64,000 nt of DNA from Rosellinia necatrix (GCA_021209875.1 JAGYVD010000004.1:2604001-2668000); one strand, 5' to 3'; shown: positions 47,559-61,000, counted from the first letter of the stretch. The notes: a model not told the origin generated them from the sequence alone. Made by a program: numbers and translations.

Positions 47559-50289
47559 CTTGATGTTCGGGGGCGAGGTGGGCGAAGGGGTTACGGGACG
47601 GATCCGAGACAAGAGACAAGATACGACCGACGCAGTAGACTTGTTGCGAGGAAGCTGCTGATGTCGAGGTCTCTCACATCTTTCACGGATGGGCTCATGA
47701 CCTTTATACAAATAAATGTCGTCCCTGATCACCACAGATCTAGATTAGACACAAACACAAGAGATTTGCATGGGGCTCGGACGGCCCTGCATTAGGCCCA
47801 GCTCTTGCTCTCCCCCCCGTCTTCCACCCCACCACGGTTGCTCTTCATCTTAAGCCTAGCTAACATATTCTGTTCGGTTCTGGGGGCCGGTACACCTCAC
47901 GAGAGTTCGACAACCTAGGAGCCATATCTCAAAGGGGAATGGTGGCAGCGCCGCTACAATTCTCCATACAAGCACAAAAGCTGCGCCAGTCAGATCCTAA
48001 TGCTTTTGTGGCCGTCCTCGGAGTCTTTCTCGGGCGCCATCACGGTCGTCTTCAACACCTTGCATGAAATGTCAACTGCTAGCGACCGGTGTTCGTTTTC
48101 AGTGGTGAGTGTAATGCAAGGATCGACGGCGTTAGTGAAATCTCAAAAGCCTCTTTCTAGACATGTTGGGGAAAAAGAGGAGTCCCAGCCGGGGTTAATT
48201 GCCGCATTTGGTGGCTTCAGGGGTTGCTGGCTCGCTCCTTCGCGTGGGGTAGCACAGATACACTCCGCAAGCTGTCAGCCACGCGGCCGGCTTCCCTTGT
48301 GGGAGAAGAATGGTTCGCATACAATATTATCCCCTTGGACAATACTGTGGGTAAGCTGCCCCTTGCCGCCCCTCGACGCCTCCCGACGCCATCTCGTTCG
48401 TTGTCGGCCTGGACACGTATCCGTGTGCGACCTGATGTTGTCGTGTGAGGCGGCGACGAATGCTCTTGGGTAGAGAGGTAGATCGATATGATGACTGAGC
48501 AATTTACTGGATATACTTAAATTAGTTTGATCATCGACCCCCCAACGGTTTGTTAGGCCCGGGACCACCAGCTACACAAACTCGTTCCCGAATCCAATGC
48601 GCTCTTCCAGAAGGGGCAACATATGGGGTATGTATTGCAAACATGGGGATGGTCTTACCGCTAAATAGGTCGCATGCGATCCATATGGACAGCGGTGAAT
48701 CGTGGGGTGGGAGGCACAAATACAAACGGCCCAGCCACTCTGCTTCCAGTGCCGGGAGAGTCGGCTACACTGATTCGGTCTCCCACCCTCCATCGTGACC
48801 TTATTTGTCCTTATTCACCTTCTTCTCTCGTCTTTAACTCCCGAGCTTAGGTACCCCTAGGCGCTGTCCTGCAGGTGGCGCTTAGTGACGCCTCATGTCA
48901 GCTTCCTAGGCCTGTAACAGCTAGGCGAATCGGTTACCAGCCAGACATGTTGGCGGATGGCGTTATTCCGCCGGGGTCGTTAAGCTTATGCTGTCGGGAC
49001 CTGAAGCCTCCCCGGGGAAAGTTGCCGCCGGTTTGGGATCACTTGACTGGTATGACCGGCGGCGCCTTTCCAGGTCGGGCTGCCGTGGTGGCAGCTCAGA
49101 CGTCCACACCACCCGATTCCACGTGCAAATTTTATATACCAATGGCGTCGTGACGTGATATTGGGGCATTACCTTTTTAGCTTGTCACCTGTAAAATAGT
49201 GCACGGCTTGCAAGTGAGTGCCGAGCTTGCATGTGATTGTCGAACAGCTTCGTAGGGCTCAAGCTGAGGGTGGTGGTGAACGTCCGATGTTGAGGCATCG
49301 ACGTGTTTGAGCTGAAGATGCCCCACGAGATCGAATCCGGGGTTGTTCGATGTTGTTGTTCGGAGTACCTAGTGGTTCCTCTTATTATTATTACTGGGTC
49401 GCTCTAGACTGTGTCGTCTGGTGGGTGCACAGTCTGCATCTACTGTAGAAGGTTTTCGCTCTCGTCTGGTAACTAATATTTGCTCGAGGCAAATATTGTG
49501 GCTTGCTCTCTTCCTCATCCAAATGACCACTTGAAATAGTTACCTGGGTAGCAAAATGGTATTATGCAGCCCGCGTCCTGAATCCCGTTGTGAATGATCT
49601 TGTGTAAGTTTACCTGAAGCACATTGATCTTAGGTAATATCGTGCTCGTACGTATTGTATTTAAGCATGTGCTACGTATGTACGGCTATAATTCTATAAT
49701 TACCTATCATTATCCGTGCGTACAAGTGCACAAGGAAGATGTACTAACTATACAGATGTCATAGTTGTAGTGTAAGCCAGGGTGGTATCGACGATGCCAT
49801 CGTGATTATACCCCCAAGACTGATTAACTATAGTCTATAGCCGACAGTGTATAACGAGGAAGGATACATACAGAGCACCCGTCTTTTAGCTATACGCGGT
49901 CCCCCCTTAGCTGGGTCGGCTCTCAGGCCAATATCGGTAAGCGTGCTGCCCTGCGATGCAACCGGTCTTGGGGTCACGATGCATCAGTAGCGGCCAGGCG
50001 AGCTCAGGGTTTCCCCGCACGCCGCCACCATGAACCATGAACCAGTGTGGTTAGTAGTTAGTGTAGACCTTGAAGATTCTTCCCTTCCATGGGCCACGCG
50101 TGTTGTCAGGGTTTTCCACGGTTGGGCCGCTTATCCATCCCTCTGCCCGTCAACCCAATTACCTCAGCCCACGCGTCAAGCAGGAAGTATCTTTCTCTGT
50201 GCCTGGTTTTCTCTGTGCTTGGTTTTCTCTGTACCTGGCCCGTCCGTCATCTATTCACTTCTTGCTCAACTTCTGCTGTATGACTATCC

Positions 50290-50454
50290 ATGAGCAACGA
50301 TAGGCCGAGCCAAGCCTCCTCCTCCAACAACAATAACAACAACAGACCGGTTTATGACCCCAGCTGGATACCTTGGCTGGACGACTGGGTGATGTCATAT
50401 TTAGCGCTGTGGGCGGCCGGCGCAGAGGACTCTCTCTCAACGCCAGCCGGTTAG
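50290..50454 (+). CDS. Possible small ORF, 54 residues, Asn6 and Trp-rich (low confidence)
   Basis: ATG at 50290 in a reasonable context (ATCCATGAG) opens a frame to TAG 50454. The peptide begins MSNDRPSQASSS, has six Asn in a row, then PSWIPWLDDWVMSYLALWAA. The amphipathic Trp-rich segment is unlike random translation, but the frame is short and I know no homologue. Confidence 0.25.
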   Translation: MSNDRPSQASSSNNNNNNRPVYDPSWIPWLDDWVMSYLALWAAGAEDSLSTPAG

Positions 50455-50959
50455 GAGCATGTCAGCGGTTGACGAGGACATACAAATAGAGGGAATGGAA
50501 ATGAGAAGGGGGAGAAAAGGAAAAAGAAACGGTCCAAGAATAAAAGACCCAAATCGATCGTGGGCGGCCTGAAGGCAAAGTTCGCTAGATCTATAATCCG
50601 GTCGACGCCGGGAGAGTGCAACAAATTAGGAATTGTGCACCGCCGTAATGCCCGTCCCTCCGACGGCACGCATTCTAGTTTCTCCAGATATAGGTCCATA
50701 CCGCACCTGGTATGTGGTGTAATAGACATGGATAGTTATGATCTACCCATCACCCAGCCACAATGGCACAGACTGTCATGGAGTCCTTTTGTGGACACGA
50801 TTCCACCGCAATCTTACTCCTATCTGGCAGGCGTACACGTAGAGAGGATCAAGAAGGACACAAGCGAGCCAAAGTCTCCTTTCCCCTTTGTGATGAAAGG
50901 TGGAAGAAGTGCATGTAAACCACACCATGTAATTATGTAGTTACAGCGCATACCTCGTA

Positions 50960-51035
50960 CATATAACTATATATAAGTTAGTTATATATAACTACTTATA
51001 TATAACTACTTATATATAACTAGTTATATATGTAT
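50960..51035. repeat. AT-rich tandem repeat, TTATATATAACTAC units
   Basis: A 14-bp unit TTATATATAACTAC is repeated about three times between 50980 and 51020, with partial copies either side (ACTATATATAAGTTAG and AACTAGTTATATATG). The units are partly self-complementary, so the stretch could extrude hairpins. Confidence 0.85.
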
Positions 51036-51780
51036 GTAGTATGTGTGTTCGGCTAGTGCAGACATCCCGAGCCAAACGAATCTTTTTTGGATTACAAGCA
51101 CAACTGACCAAACCGGTTGAGGGCAAGACGGGCTTGGCGATGATGCGCGACCTACACGAAGATCCGCCCGCTCGCCGTTCCAGTCCCTATCCCTGTCCCT
51201 TTTCGGGATTTTCCCACCCTTCGCTTGAACTCCGGGTAAAGCGTAGTCTAGAACCTGGGAAGAAGGGCAGAAGGTGGTCGTATTCGAGCGTACAAGTAGG
51301 TTTGCAGACGGGATACCCTGTCATGATAGCGTGCCGTCTCTCCCCTTTTCCACTTCGTCCAACTTTGGACTACCGTCCCATTGTTGAGCTGTTCGAGTGC
51401 CGTGGCGGGCCCGGCTCGCTACGCCTGTCCATCACCTACACTACACACACGTGAGGGAGACCCCATGAGTAGGCTGGGCTGCCTACCTGCCTACAGTGTC
51501 ATTTGCAATTTCCGAATCTGGCTGGGCAGACGGTACCGATATCGACTCGTGAACGCTCATGGACGATGGCCATGTCTTGGGGGAGAAAAGCAAGAACGTA
51601 TATAGCTCAGCCAATCCACCCGGGTTTTTTTTTTCTCTGGTTTCTTTCCTTCCTTTTTTGGCTCGTGGCTTTTGTGTTCAAAACATAACCCTGACGCCCC
51701 CGAACGAGTTCTTTTTTTGGGCGTCTAGGCTAGGGCCAGTTACGTCTAAGAAAACAACCCGGCGCGCTCTCTAGTTTGTA

Positions 51781-54700
51781 ATGTTCAATACGGAGTGGCC
51801 TTCGGGCCTCCGCGGTCGCAGTCTCGTATTGCTGTCGCTGGTTTTGCCGTCGCTAGCGTCAGCCGCCGCCTTAGACAACCGCGATCCCGTCCCGGCTGGC
51901 TACGCATCTCCGCCGTATTACCCGGCGCCCTACGGTGGTTGGGATGACGGATGGAGCGATGCTTACGCGAAGGCCGCCTCCATGGTCTCCCGCATGACCG
52001 TTGCTGAGAAGGTGAACATCACGGCAGGAACTGGTATTTTCATGGTAAGACTCCATAGTTTTATTATTATTATTATTACTATTATTTCATTATGTATTTG
52101 TTTTGTTTTTGCACTTAATCCTAATTGATATTATCTTGAAAAAAACCAAAAAATTTTGAAAAGAAAAGAACAACCACTAACAACTTCCTATAAGGGTATG
52201 TGAAATAATGACTCCTAAAGGTTTCGAAATATAAACACAAACCTGATCTTATTAACCCGCCCTCAATAGGACGATGCGTAGGCAACACAGGCAGTGCGCT
52301 CCGCGTGGGCTTCCCGCAACTCTGTCTACAAGACGGGCCGCTGGGGGTCCGCACCACCGACAACATCACCGCCTTCCCGGCGGGCATCACCACGGGCGCG
52401 ACGTGGAGCAAGGAGCTTATGTACCAGCGCGGCGTGGCGATGGGTGAGGAGTTCAGGGGGAAGGGCGTGAACTTCTACCTCGGGCCCTCCGTCGGCTCTC
52501 TGGGCAGGCAGCCGCGAGGCGGCCGCAATTGGGAGGGCTTCGGTTCCGATCCGGTGCTCCAGGGCGTCGCCGGCGCCGAGACCATCAAGGGCGTCCAGGA
52601 GCAGGGCGTTATCGCCACGCTGAAGCATTACATCGCCAATGAGCAGGAGATATACCGCATGTACAATCCTGCCCAGCAGGCCTACAGCGCCAATATCGGT
52701 TGGTTTCCATCGTTGCGGGAGGAGGGAAGGAGGCCCGTGGGCGCGCATAGCTAACCCGACTGCGTAGACGACCGCACCCTGCACGAGCTATACCTCTGGC
52801 CATTTGCCGACGGTGTTCGAGCCGGCACAGGCGCCGTCATGACCGCATACAATGCCGTAAGGAAAACTCCCCTGCGAGGACAGTTGAAACCGCATTATTA
52901 ACCAATGAACGTGCGATAGGTGAACGGCTCCGCGTGCTCTCAAAACGCGTACCTCATTAACGGGGTCCTGAAGGACGAGCTCGGATTCCAGGGCCTCGTC
53001 ATGACGGACTGGCTCGCGCAGATCTCGGGCGTCGCCTCGGCGCTCGCGGGCCTGGACATGTCGATGCCGGGCGACACGTTTGGCAACAACATCCCGCTGT
53101 TCGGGTACAGCAACTGGATGTACGAGCTCACGCGCTCGGTGCTCAACGGCTCGGTGCCCGTGGACCGGCTGAACGACATGGCGACGCGGGTCGTGGCGAC
53201 GTGGTACAAGATGGGCCAGGACGCCGCCGACTACCCGCCGCCCAACTTCTCGTCTAACACGGCCGACCGCGAGGGCCCCCTGTATCCCGGCGCGCTCTTC
53301 TCCCCGACGGGCGTGGTGAACGAGTACGTCGACGTGCAGGCGGACCACAAGACGGTCGCCAAGCAGGTCGCCCAGGAGGCCATCACGCTGCTCAAGAACG
53401 CCGGCGGTCTCCTGCCCCTGCGGCTGTCGTCGCGGCTCTTCGTCTTCGGCACCGACGCCCAGGCCGACCCCAAGGGCATCAACTCGTGCACCGACAAGAA
53501 CTGTAACCGCGCCCTCCTCGGCATGGGCTGGGGCTCCGGCAGCGCCAACTACCCCTACCTCGACGACCCGATCGGCTCGCTGCGCCGCAGGGCCACCAGC
53601 GTCACGTACTACGACACCGACACCTTCCCGTCGGGCAAGGTCGCCCCGGAGAAGGATGGCGACGTGGCCGTGGTCTTCATCAATTCGGACGCGGGCGAGA
53701 ACACGTCGACTGTCGAGGGCAACCACGGCGACCGGGATGCGTCCGGGCTCTCTGCCTGGCACAACGGCGACCAGCTCGTCCAGAAGGTGGCTGCAGCCTA
53801 CAGCAACGTCGTCGTTGTCGTGCACACCGTGGGCCCCTTGGTCATGGAGCCGTGGATCGAGCTGGCGTCCGTCAAGGCCGTGCTTGTCGCCCACCTCCCC
53901 GGCCAGGAGGCCGGCGACTCGCTCACCGAGGTGCTCTTCGGCGACGTCTCGCCGAGCGGCCACCTGCCCTACACCATCCCCGTCTCCGAGGCCGACTACC
54001 CCGCCAGCGTCGCCATCAAGACGGCCCCCAAGCTCAGCCAGATCCAGGACACGTACGCCGAGGGCCTGTACATCGACTACCGCCACCTCAACAAGGCCGG
54101 CGTCAAGCCGCGCTTCGCCTTCGGCCACGGCCTAAGCTACGCCAACTTTCGCTTCTCCAACGCCACCATCGTGCGGAGCGGCGGAGGCCAGCTCTCCTCG
54201 GTACCCCCCGCGCGTCCCGCTAAGCCGAGGTCGCCCGTCGCCAGCATCGACACGGCCCTGCCTCCCGCCGCGGACGCCTACTACCCGAGCGGCTTCAGCC
54301 GCATCTGGCGATACCTGTACTCGTGGCTCGACAAGTCCGAGGCGGACGCGGCCCGCGCCGTCGGCGCCGCGGGCACCAAGACGTACCCCTACCCGACCGG
54401 CTACTCAGCGGCGCAGAAGCCCGGCCCCGTCGCCGGCGGCGCGAGTGGCGGGAACCCGGCCCTCTGGGATGTCGTGTACACGCTATCCGTGACGGTGACC
54501 AATGCCGCGGCGACCACGGCGTCCGGCAAGGCCGTCGCTCAGGCCTACGTCCAGTTCCCCGCGGCCGCGGACAACGGCGGCTTCGATACGCCCGTCATCC
54601 AGCTTCGCGACTTTGCCAAGTCGGCCGCCCTCGCGCCCGGTGGGAGCGCCACCCTGCGCCTCCAGCTCACGCGGCGCGACGTCAGCGTCTGGGACACCAA

Positions 54701-54833
54701 GGCGCAGAACTGGATCATCCCGAGCCCCGCGGCCAGGCACAGCATCTGGATCGGTCAGGCGAGCGACGATCTGACCGTCGTTTGTTACACGGATACCCTA
54801 ACCTGCGAGAGCAAGGCTCAGGGACCCGTTTAG
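51781..54833 (+). CDS. Secreted GH3 beta-glucosidase
   Basis: Extracellular enzyme that cleaves cellobiose and other beta-glucosides. Exons 51781-52033, 52270-52698, 52768-52856 and 52920-54833 give 894 residues. A signal peptide ([16 protein letters not shown]) follows a short basic start. Catalytic GH3 domain: [45 protein letters not shown] (KH motif) and the nucleophile Asp287 in [10 protein letters not shown]. The GH3-C domain ([42 protein letters not shown]) and the fibronectin-III-like C-terminal domain ([19 protein letters not shown]) are complete. The first donor is uncertain. The chosen GTATTT at 52034 keeps phase but removes three residues (IFM) usual in the family. The better-looking GTAAGA at 52045 breaks the frame with the 52270 acceptor. 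Confidence 0.93.
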
Positions 54834-57800
54834 AACAGGAGATCCCACGGAAAATAGGTTGCGGTGATGTATAATAGGTCATGGGGTAAGAGTTGCTCGG
54901 ATGAGTGGTCTATATTTTGATGAACATGAGCAAATATGTAGCAGCCTGGGTACACTCGAATTTTAACTGACTTTGAGGGTTTCGATTTCGTAAATCTAAA
55001 TATACGTATTGCGGGTTAGGCACACTAGCTTTTATCTGTTTTCGAGCATGCTTCTTCGTTTTTGCGTATGCTTCTTCGTATTCCATGGAAGATATTGTCT
55101 TCTTAGTGCCGAAGGTGCCAGTTGATTCCAGAACAGCGAAGAGGATCCATTACAGCCAACTGGTCAAACACTTTACTCAGAGCTCCAACTAAAATGCACA
55201 TAAAATCGATCGGCGTAAGATGGTCGCGGGTGCCTGGGAGGGGATATTATGAGATGGAATATCAGGGGTGGGTCATCGCATGATAATGTACACTTCGGTC
55301 TAGACAGGTGTGCAGGTATGATTCATATCTACCGAGCCTAGGTTTTTCAGCTTATGTTCTTCCGGCGTTATCCGAATGGCCAAAGATGCGCAAGCGTTAT
55401 GATACAATCGCATACAAGGGGGGCCTCGTCCTATCCGTGTATCGGTGAAGAGATCCCCCGGGACCGCTTGTACCTCATTTCGGTCGTCGTGCGTCTTGGT
55501 GTTCGACCGTGGGATCTGCCGCCACACCCCTCCCCGCCTCGCCTTCCCCTCTTAAACTGTGATGACGTCGACTGGCATCCGGATAGCATCGTGCAGTGGC
55601 ATTAAAAGGCGATTACATTGACAAGACAGACCGTTTCTTGTCTTTCCGGCGCTGCAGCGTCCTTTGGCCGTTCCGTGTCCTAAGTCGGCTCAAGAATCCG
55701 TGACGCCTCTTGCGGACCAGTCGGCTCGACCTCGCCATAGTCGGCCTGGGGCCACATCGAACCTGCTGAGGGCCAGCGAGTGCCGGGTGCGCCGTGATGG
55801 CCGACTTTGGGACGATATCCAGGACGCCCTCCGAGCCGTTCGCTATACCAGCCGGCAAGGCGGTGGTGGAAGGCAGGCGGGAGAGGAGGGTGTTGCCGCT
55901 GTTGCTTGGGCGGAAGACTGAGCTATTTGAGGCAAGGGCGGAGGGACGAAGATGCGGCAGGGAAGTGAATGTCCTGCGGTGAACGGCGGCCAGGTTAGCT
56001 ATGCGATCAATCTCACGTGTAGCCGACTCGAAGGGGCCCTGTTACCGTCTTGTGGCCAGTGTTTGTGTGGCTGTCGGGGCCGTCGGGGCCGCCGTGATGC
56101 TCTTGCAGGCCCGTGAGAGGGAGAGAGCGGCCCTCGGTGTCGGTGATGTGAGGCTCGAGAATAGCATTCTGCCCTTTCCCCTGTCCTCAGGGCCCCTTGT
56201 CCCGCTCTTAGTTGTAGTTCCTTTGCTTAGGTGCCAATGGAAAGTGGGAGTGTGCGATTGGTTTGCTGCGACACAGACCAGAGAAACTACTTCCTGTGCC
56301 TTAGGTAGACGATTATGGTGCCGTCGCGTGCACTCCATCCTTGATGGGCCAAAAGCAGCCCGAAATTTCAGAGACTCGGACGGTGACACGGTCCGGCAAC
56401 AGCTGCCATTTTCTAGCGGACATTGTGCGTTGATGCTAGGCACTAAACCCACTAGGTATATGGGGGTACCTAAGGCTATACCTATTATACCTAACACACT
56501 ACCTACCTAGTTACTTCTCCATAACTACCAGTTACCTCTTACTTACTTAAGTAACTAAGATGTAACTAAGATGCACAATATACATAAGTATAAGTACCTC
56601 TTTACTTAACTAACTAACCTAGTATTTAATTATCTCATCAATCGAGCCCAAGTAGCTTTGGTATCTCGACCTCTCATAATTACGCTGCTTACCTAAGTAC
56701 GTACTCAGACTACCGTACTCAGATTACACTAGATAGCAAGCAGCTATCCGTAGATTGCCGAACCCCCATGCAATTATCGCACGCTAACCCGACATACCTA
56801 CTGGGTACTTAGGAACGGATGTGTGCCGACAACCGGACTGTTCAGCTTCATATGCACCCGTCTTCCAATGCTACCCACCCAAGCCCGCCCCTCCGGGTTA
56901 GGCGACTTACAATGTTGATAGGTAGGATCATCAAACTCCGTGCGCAGCAACGATGGGTTGAAAAGCAGCTACAATTCTTGAAGGACTGGGGGGTATAGAT
57001 GCAGAATGTAACGAAACGGGATAGCGTCATGACGAGCCTCGACTCGACGGATGGAAAGGGGGAAAGAAAATAGGAGGGCTGGGTAGGCCGGTGTATATAT
57101 CAATGCTACAAGTATGTCAGTGTTTAGGTACAACTACAATGAACATTATGGCATACGCCGAGAGCCGCAAACGTCCCATGGAACCTGGACTTTGCTTCCG
57201 TCCGGGCTGCCCGTTCACAATCAAACCTATTAGACAGACTAATTCATACACGTGTCCCCGGCCACTATCAAAGTTCCCATACAATGGAGGAAGGGAGAAT
57301 CTAAACCCCTCTATATTATTCCCGTCATTTGTGAAAGTAAGCGCCGATTATGCGGCTCCAAGAAATCCCAAGCTTCTTGGCATGTAGTTGACTAGGTAGA
57401 TCACCCAAGGTAGGTATGTCGCGTGCCACCTATGTCAAATTCATTACCCAGTACCGGCTTTTCGGATTACGTCTCCCCGGGTTGATATCGGGTTTTCACA
57501 AGCCATTGTAGCATGTATAGCAATACCGCCCAGCCCAGGCTAGGTCTACACATTCAAAGTAGTCATGATATAAGTTACCGTTCATCATCAACCATTCGCG
57601 TTGGGCACGAGCAAGCAGAGAATCTCGATTGTGACCCCACTGTGTGTATTCCGAGCAGGTGCACCAGCTTGAACTGATGCTTCAGGGGTCCCACATGTAA
57701 GCAGTTGCATTGTAGCCTACACAGTAGTTCGGAGTGTGAAAAATCCATCGCGTGCCCAGCACGCCCAACTACAGCTTGGCAACTCCTATGATGAAATTTT

Positions 57801-58043
57801 CTCCAGCCGCTGCCGCCACATACACTCGGAGGTCAGTGGAGAAAAGGTATGAGCCCGGGGTATCAATCAGGTGAGGGTACCTATTGGTATTTATACATAT
57901 ACCGCCGTGTTGGAAATTGACATCTTCTCTCCTTGTTTCTTCCCTTAGATTAGGGTTCAAAGTCTAGTCAAGAATTTTTATCTAGTCAATCAGAATCCAA
58001 TTATAAAAGAAACGGACGAACCCGCTTTGTATCTGAGGAGACA
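54834..58043. other. 3.2-kb intergenic region upstream of the ENA ATPase
   Basis: No recognised gene. TACCTAC/CTTACTTAAGTAACTAA-like motifs are dense from about 56450 to 56720. Overlapping 150-170-codon frames on both strands at about 56000-56510 lack any family resemblance and look fortuitous. The DNA just before 58044 should be the ENA promoter. Confidence 0.55.
56450..56720. repeat. Field of CCTA / TACTTAAGTAACTAA motifs
   Basis: Runs such as ACACACTACCTACCTAGTTA and CTTACTTACTTAAGTAACTA, with repeated AACTAACTAACC, form another cluster of the short palindromic vocabulary seen elsewhere in the window. Confidence 0.6.
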
Positions 58044-61000
58044 ATGGCTGACGATGAAAAACGATTGGCCTCGACCGGGGAACATGTCTCTGGCCAGGCC
58101 AACACGCCCATCTCTCGTCCCGCTCACGCGCTAACATACGCCCAAGTGATCCAAGAACTGAGCAGCGATGCCACCAACGGCTTATCGAGCAATGCCGCAC
58201 AACGGCGTTTGGAAGAGCTTGGGCAAAATGTTCTGGGTGAATCTGAAGGTGTGTCGCCATTGAGAATCATCATCGCTCAAATCGCCAATGCCATGACCCT
58301 AGTAGGTCCCCCTAAATATTCGACATCTCTCAATAACCACAGAGGGCTGATGCGTGACAGGTGCTTATCCTTGCTATGGCTGTTAGTTTTGGAATCAGGT
58401 CCTGGATCGAAGGAGCCGTGATTACGATTGTAATCCTCGTCAATGTGATTGTGGGATTCTTCCAGGAATACTCTGCGGAAAAAACCATGGATTCTCTTCG
58501 GTCTCTTAGTTCCCCAACAGCAAACGTCGTCAGAGACGGGGATGCCTCCGTTATACCCACTTGCGACGTTGTTGTCGGTGACCTCGTAGAGTTAAAAACC
58601 GGCGATACTGTCCCGGCTGATATTCGGTGAGTAGTCACATTCTCGGACTCTTCACTCGGAAGGATCGGGTGGCTGAATTAGAATCTTAGTATCACCGAAG
58701 CCGTGAATTTCGAGACGGATGAGGCACTTCTGACTGGCGAGTCACTCCCCGTTCGGAAAGACGAGAATGCTATTTTCGAAGACGACACGGGTCCTGGCGA
58801 TAGGCTCAATATTGCATACAGCTCCTCCACTATTAGCAAGGGACGCGCTAAAGGCATCGTATTCGCGACAGGAATGCATACCGAGATCGGTGCTATTGCT
58901 ATGGCCCTTCGTAAAACGAGCTCCAAAGTCCGGCCCGTGAAGAGAAAACCGGATGGTACGGCAAAACCACATCGGTATCTGGAGGCGTATACTCTCACTA
59001 TGACTGATGCTATCGGCCGTTTCCTTGGTGTAAACATCGGGACGCCCCTCCAGAAGAAACTGTCGAAGCTCGCGATCCTGTTATTCTTCGTGGCTGTGAT
59101 ATTCGCTATTGTTGTGCTGGCGGCAAACAAATTCTCGAACCGATCCGATGTCATCATTTATGCTGTAGCAACTGGCTTATCCATGATACCAGCTTCGCTG
59201 GTTGTAGTGCTGACTATCACTATGGCGGCAGGCACAAAGCATGTGGTACAACGTCACGTTATCGTGCGAAATTTGAAATCGCTAGAAGCCCTCGGTGCAG
59301 TTACTGATATCTGTTCGGACAAGACTGGCACACTGACACAGGGCAAGATGGTCGCGAAACGTGCCTGGATTCCGGCCCTGGGAACCTACACTGTGGACAC
59401 ATCCTCTAATCCGTTCAATCCTAGAGTCGGGGAAATGAGGTTCAACAGCCAATCACCCAGCCAACTTAATACCAGTAAAGACGGGCCTACAAGCGGTACA
59501 GTTTCGCAGCCAGCCGGTCTATTGTCGGAAGGTGGTTCAGCCCTAACTGACTACCTTCGTGTTGCGTCGCTTGCTAATCTTGCCACTGTCTCGGAGATGG
59601 ATGGGAAATGGCTCGCTCGTGGTGACCCCACCGAGATCGCCATCCAAGTATTTTCTTCACGTTTCGATTGGAACAGGCTCAAATTCACCGGGGGGGATAA
59701 ACCCGAATGGGGTCAGATAACGGAACTACCGTTCGATTCAGACGTAAAGCGCATGTCTGTGGTTTTTAGGCACAATCCGACTGATCAGTTGTTCGTGTTT
59801 ACCAAGGGTGCTGTTGAGCGCGTGATTGGGACATGCCAGAATTACTACCCAGAAGGCGGCGAACGGCTAGCCGAAATGACCAACGAATTCCGCGAGGAAA
59901 TCCTCAAGAACATGACAGCCCTTGCTAGCACGGGCCTGCGAGTCCTAGCCCTTGCGAGCAAGAAGTATGACGGGGAGCTGGGGAAAGGCGACGACGTTGA
60001 CCGGGCTGTAGTCGAGTCAAATCTCACATTCCGGGGGTTGATCGGTCTTTACGACCCCCCACGCCCTGAATCAGCCCCAGCCGTGAGGAGCTGTCACGAG
60101 GCTGGTATCTCGGTTCATATGTTGACAGGTGACCATCCAGAGACAGCAAAAGCCATTGCCACCGAGGTAGGCATTCTACCACGCCAGGTGGAGCGTGTTA
60201 GAAGAGATATCGCAGATTGTATGGTCATGACAGCCGTTCAGTTCGACGCGTTGAGCGACAAGCAAGTAGACGAGCTCCCAGTGCTGCCTCTCGTGATCGC
60301 GCGTTGTTCTCCTAGTACTAAGGTCCGGATGATCGACGCGCTTCATCGGCGGAAGAAATTTTGTGCCATGGTGAGTACCATCGTCTTTATAGAGCTTAAC
60401 GTGATTATGCCCGCATACGGTATTTTGTAACTGACGGCTTATCATTTAGACTGGTGATGGTGTGAACGACTCTCCATCCTTAAAGCGGGCCGACGTGGGC
60501 ATCGCGATGGGCCAAGCCGGGAGCGACGTTGCCAAGGAAGCCTCAGACGTGGTGCTTTCGGACGATAACTTCGCTAGCATTGTGGCGGCGATCGAGGAAG
60601 GTCGCCGTATCTTTGATAACATCCAGAAGTTTATTCTGCACGTGCTCGCCGAGAATATCGCGCAGGCTCTGACGTTACTCGTCGGCTTAGCATTTAAGAG
60701 CCGTACTGGGCTGTCTGTTTTCCCTCTGGCCCCGGTTGAGATCCTCTGGATCATCTGCGTTACGTCTGGCGCCCCAGATATGGGCCTCGGCTTTGAACGG
60801 GCGGTGCCTGATATCATGAGCCGACCACCGAAGAGCCTAGAAACTGGCGTCTTTGATCTCGAATTTTTGATTGACATGGTGGTCTACGGAATATGGGTTG
60901 CTGCGCTTTGCCTCGGTAGTTTCTCGCTCGTTGTGTACCGCTTCGGGGGAGGCAGACTCGGCGAAGGATGCAACGAGACATACAATGATTCCTGTGAGGT

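Larger units (their letters stand above)
47559..51780. other. 4.2-kb intergenic region between divergent lipase and beta-glucosidase
   Basis: No recognised gene family. Contents are a possible 54-codon small ORF (50290-50454), an AT-rich tandem array (50960-51035), and T-rich runs just upstream of the beta-glucosidase start. Both neighbours encode secreted hydrolases, so long upstream regulatory regions are plausible. Confidence 0.55.

Noticed and set aside
47734..47752. TCTAGATTAGACAC, partly like the 19-bp hairpin arm
   Set aside because: Only about 11 bases match the arm, with no further flank identity; expected by chance in 64 kb of this composition.
52788..54128. 446-codon minus-strand open frame
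   Set aside because: It is antisense to the beta-glucosidase catalytic and GH3-C domains. The GC-rich third positions of that gene remove stops from the opposite strand.
56001..56510. Overlapping open frames of about 150-170 codons on both strands
   Set aside because: No family resemblance, both strands equally open, and the end runs into the CCTA repeat field; likely fortuitous.
58302..60449. Short introns of the ENA gene as possible frame errors
   Set aside because: All three have proper GT-AG ends, keep phase, and the joined protein matches the family without gaps.
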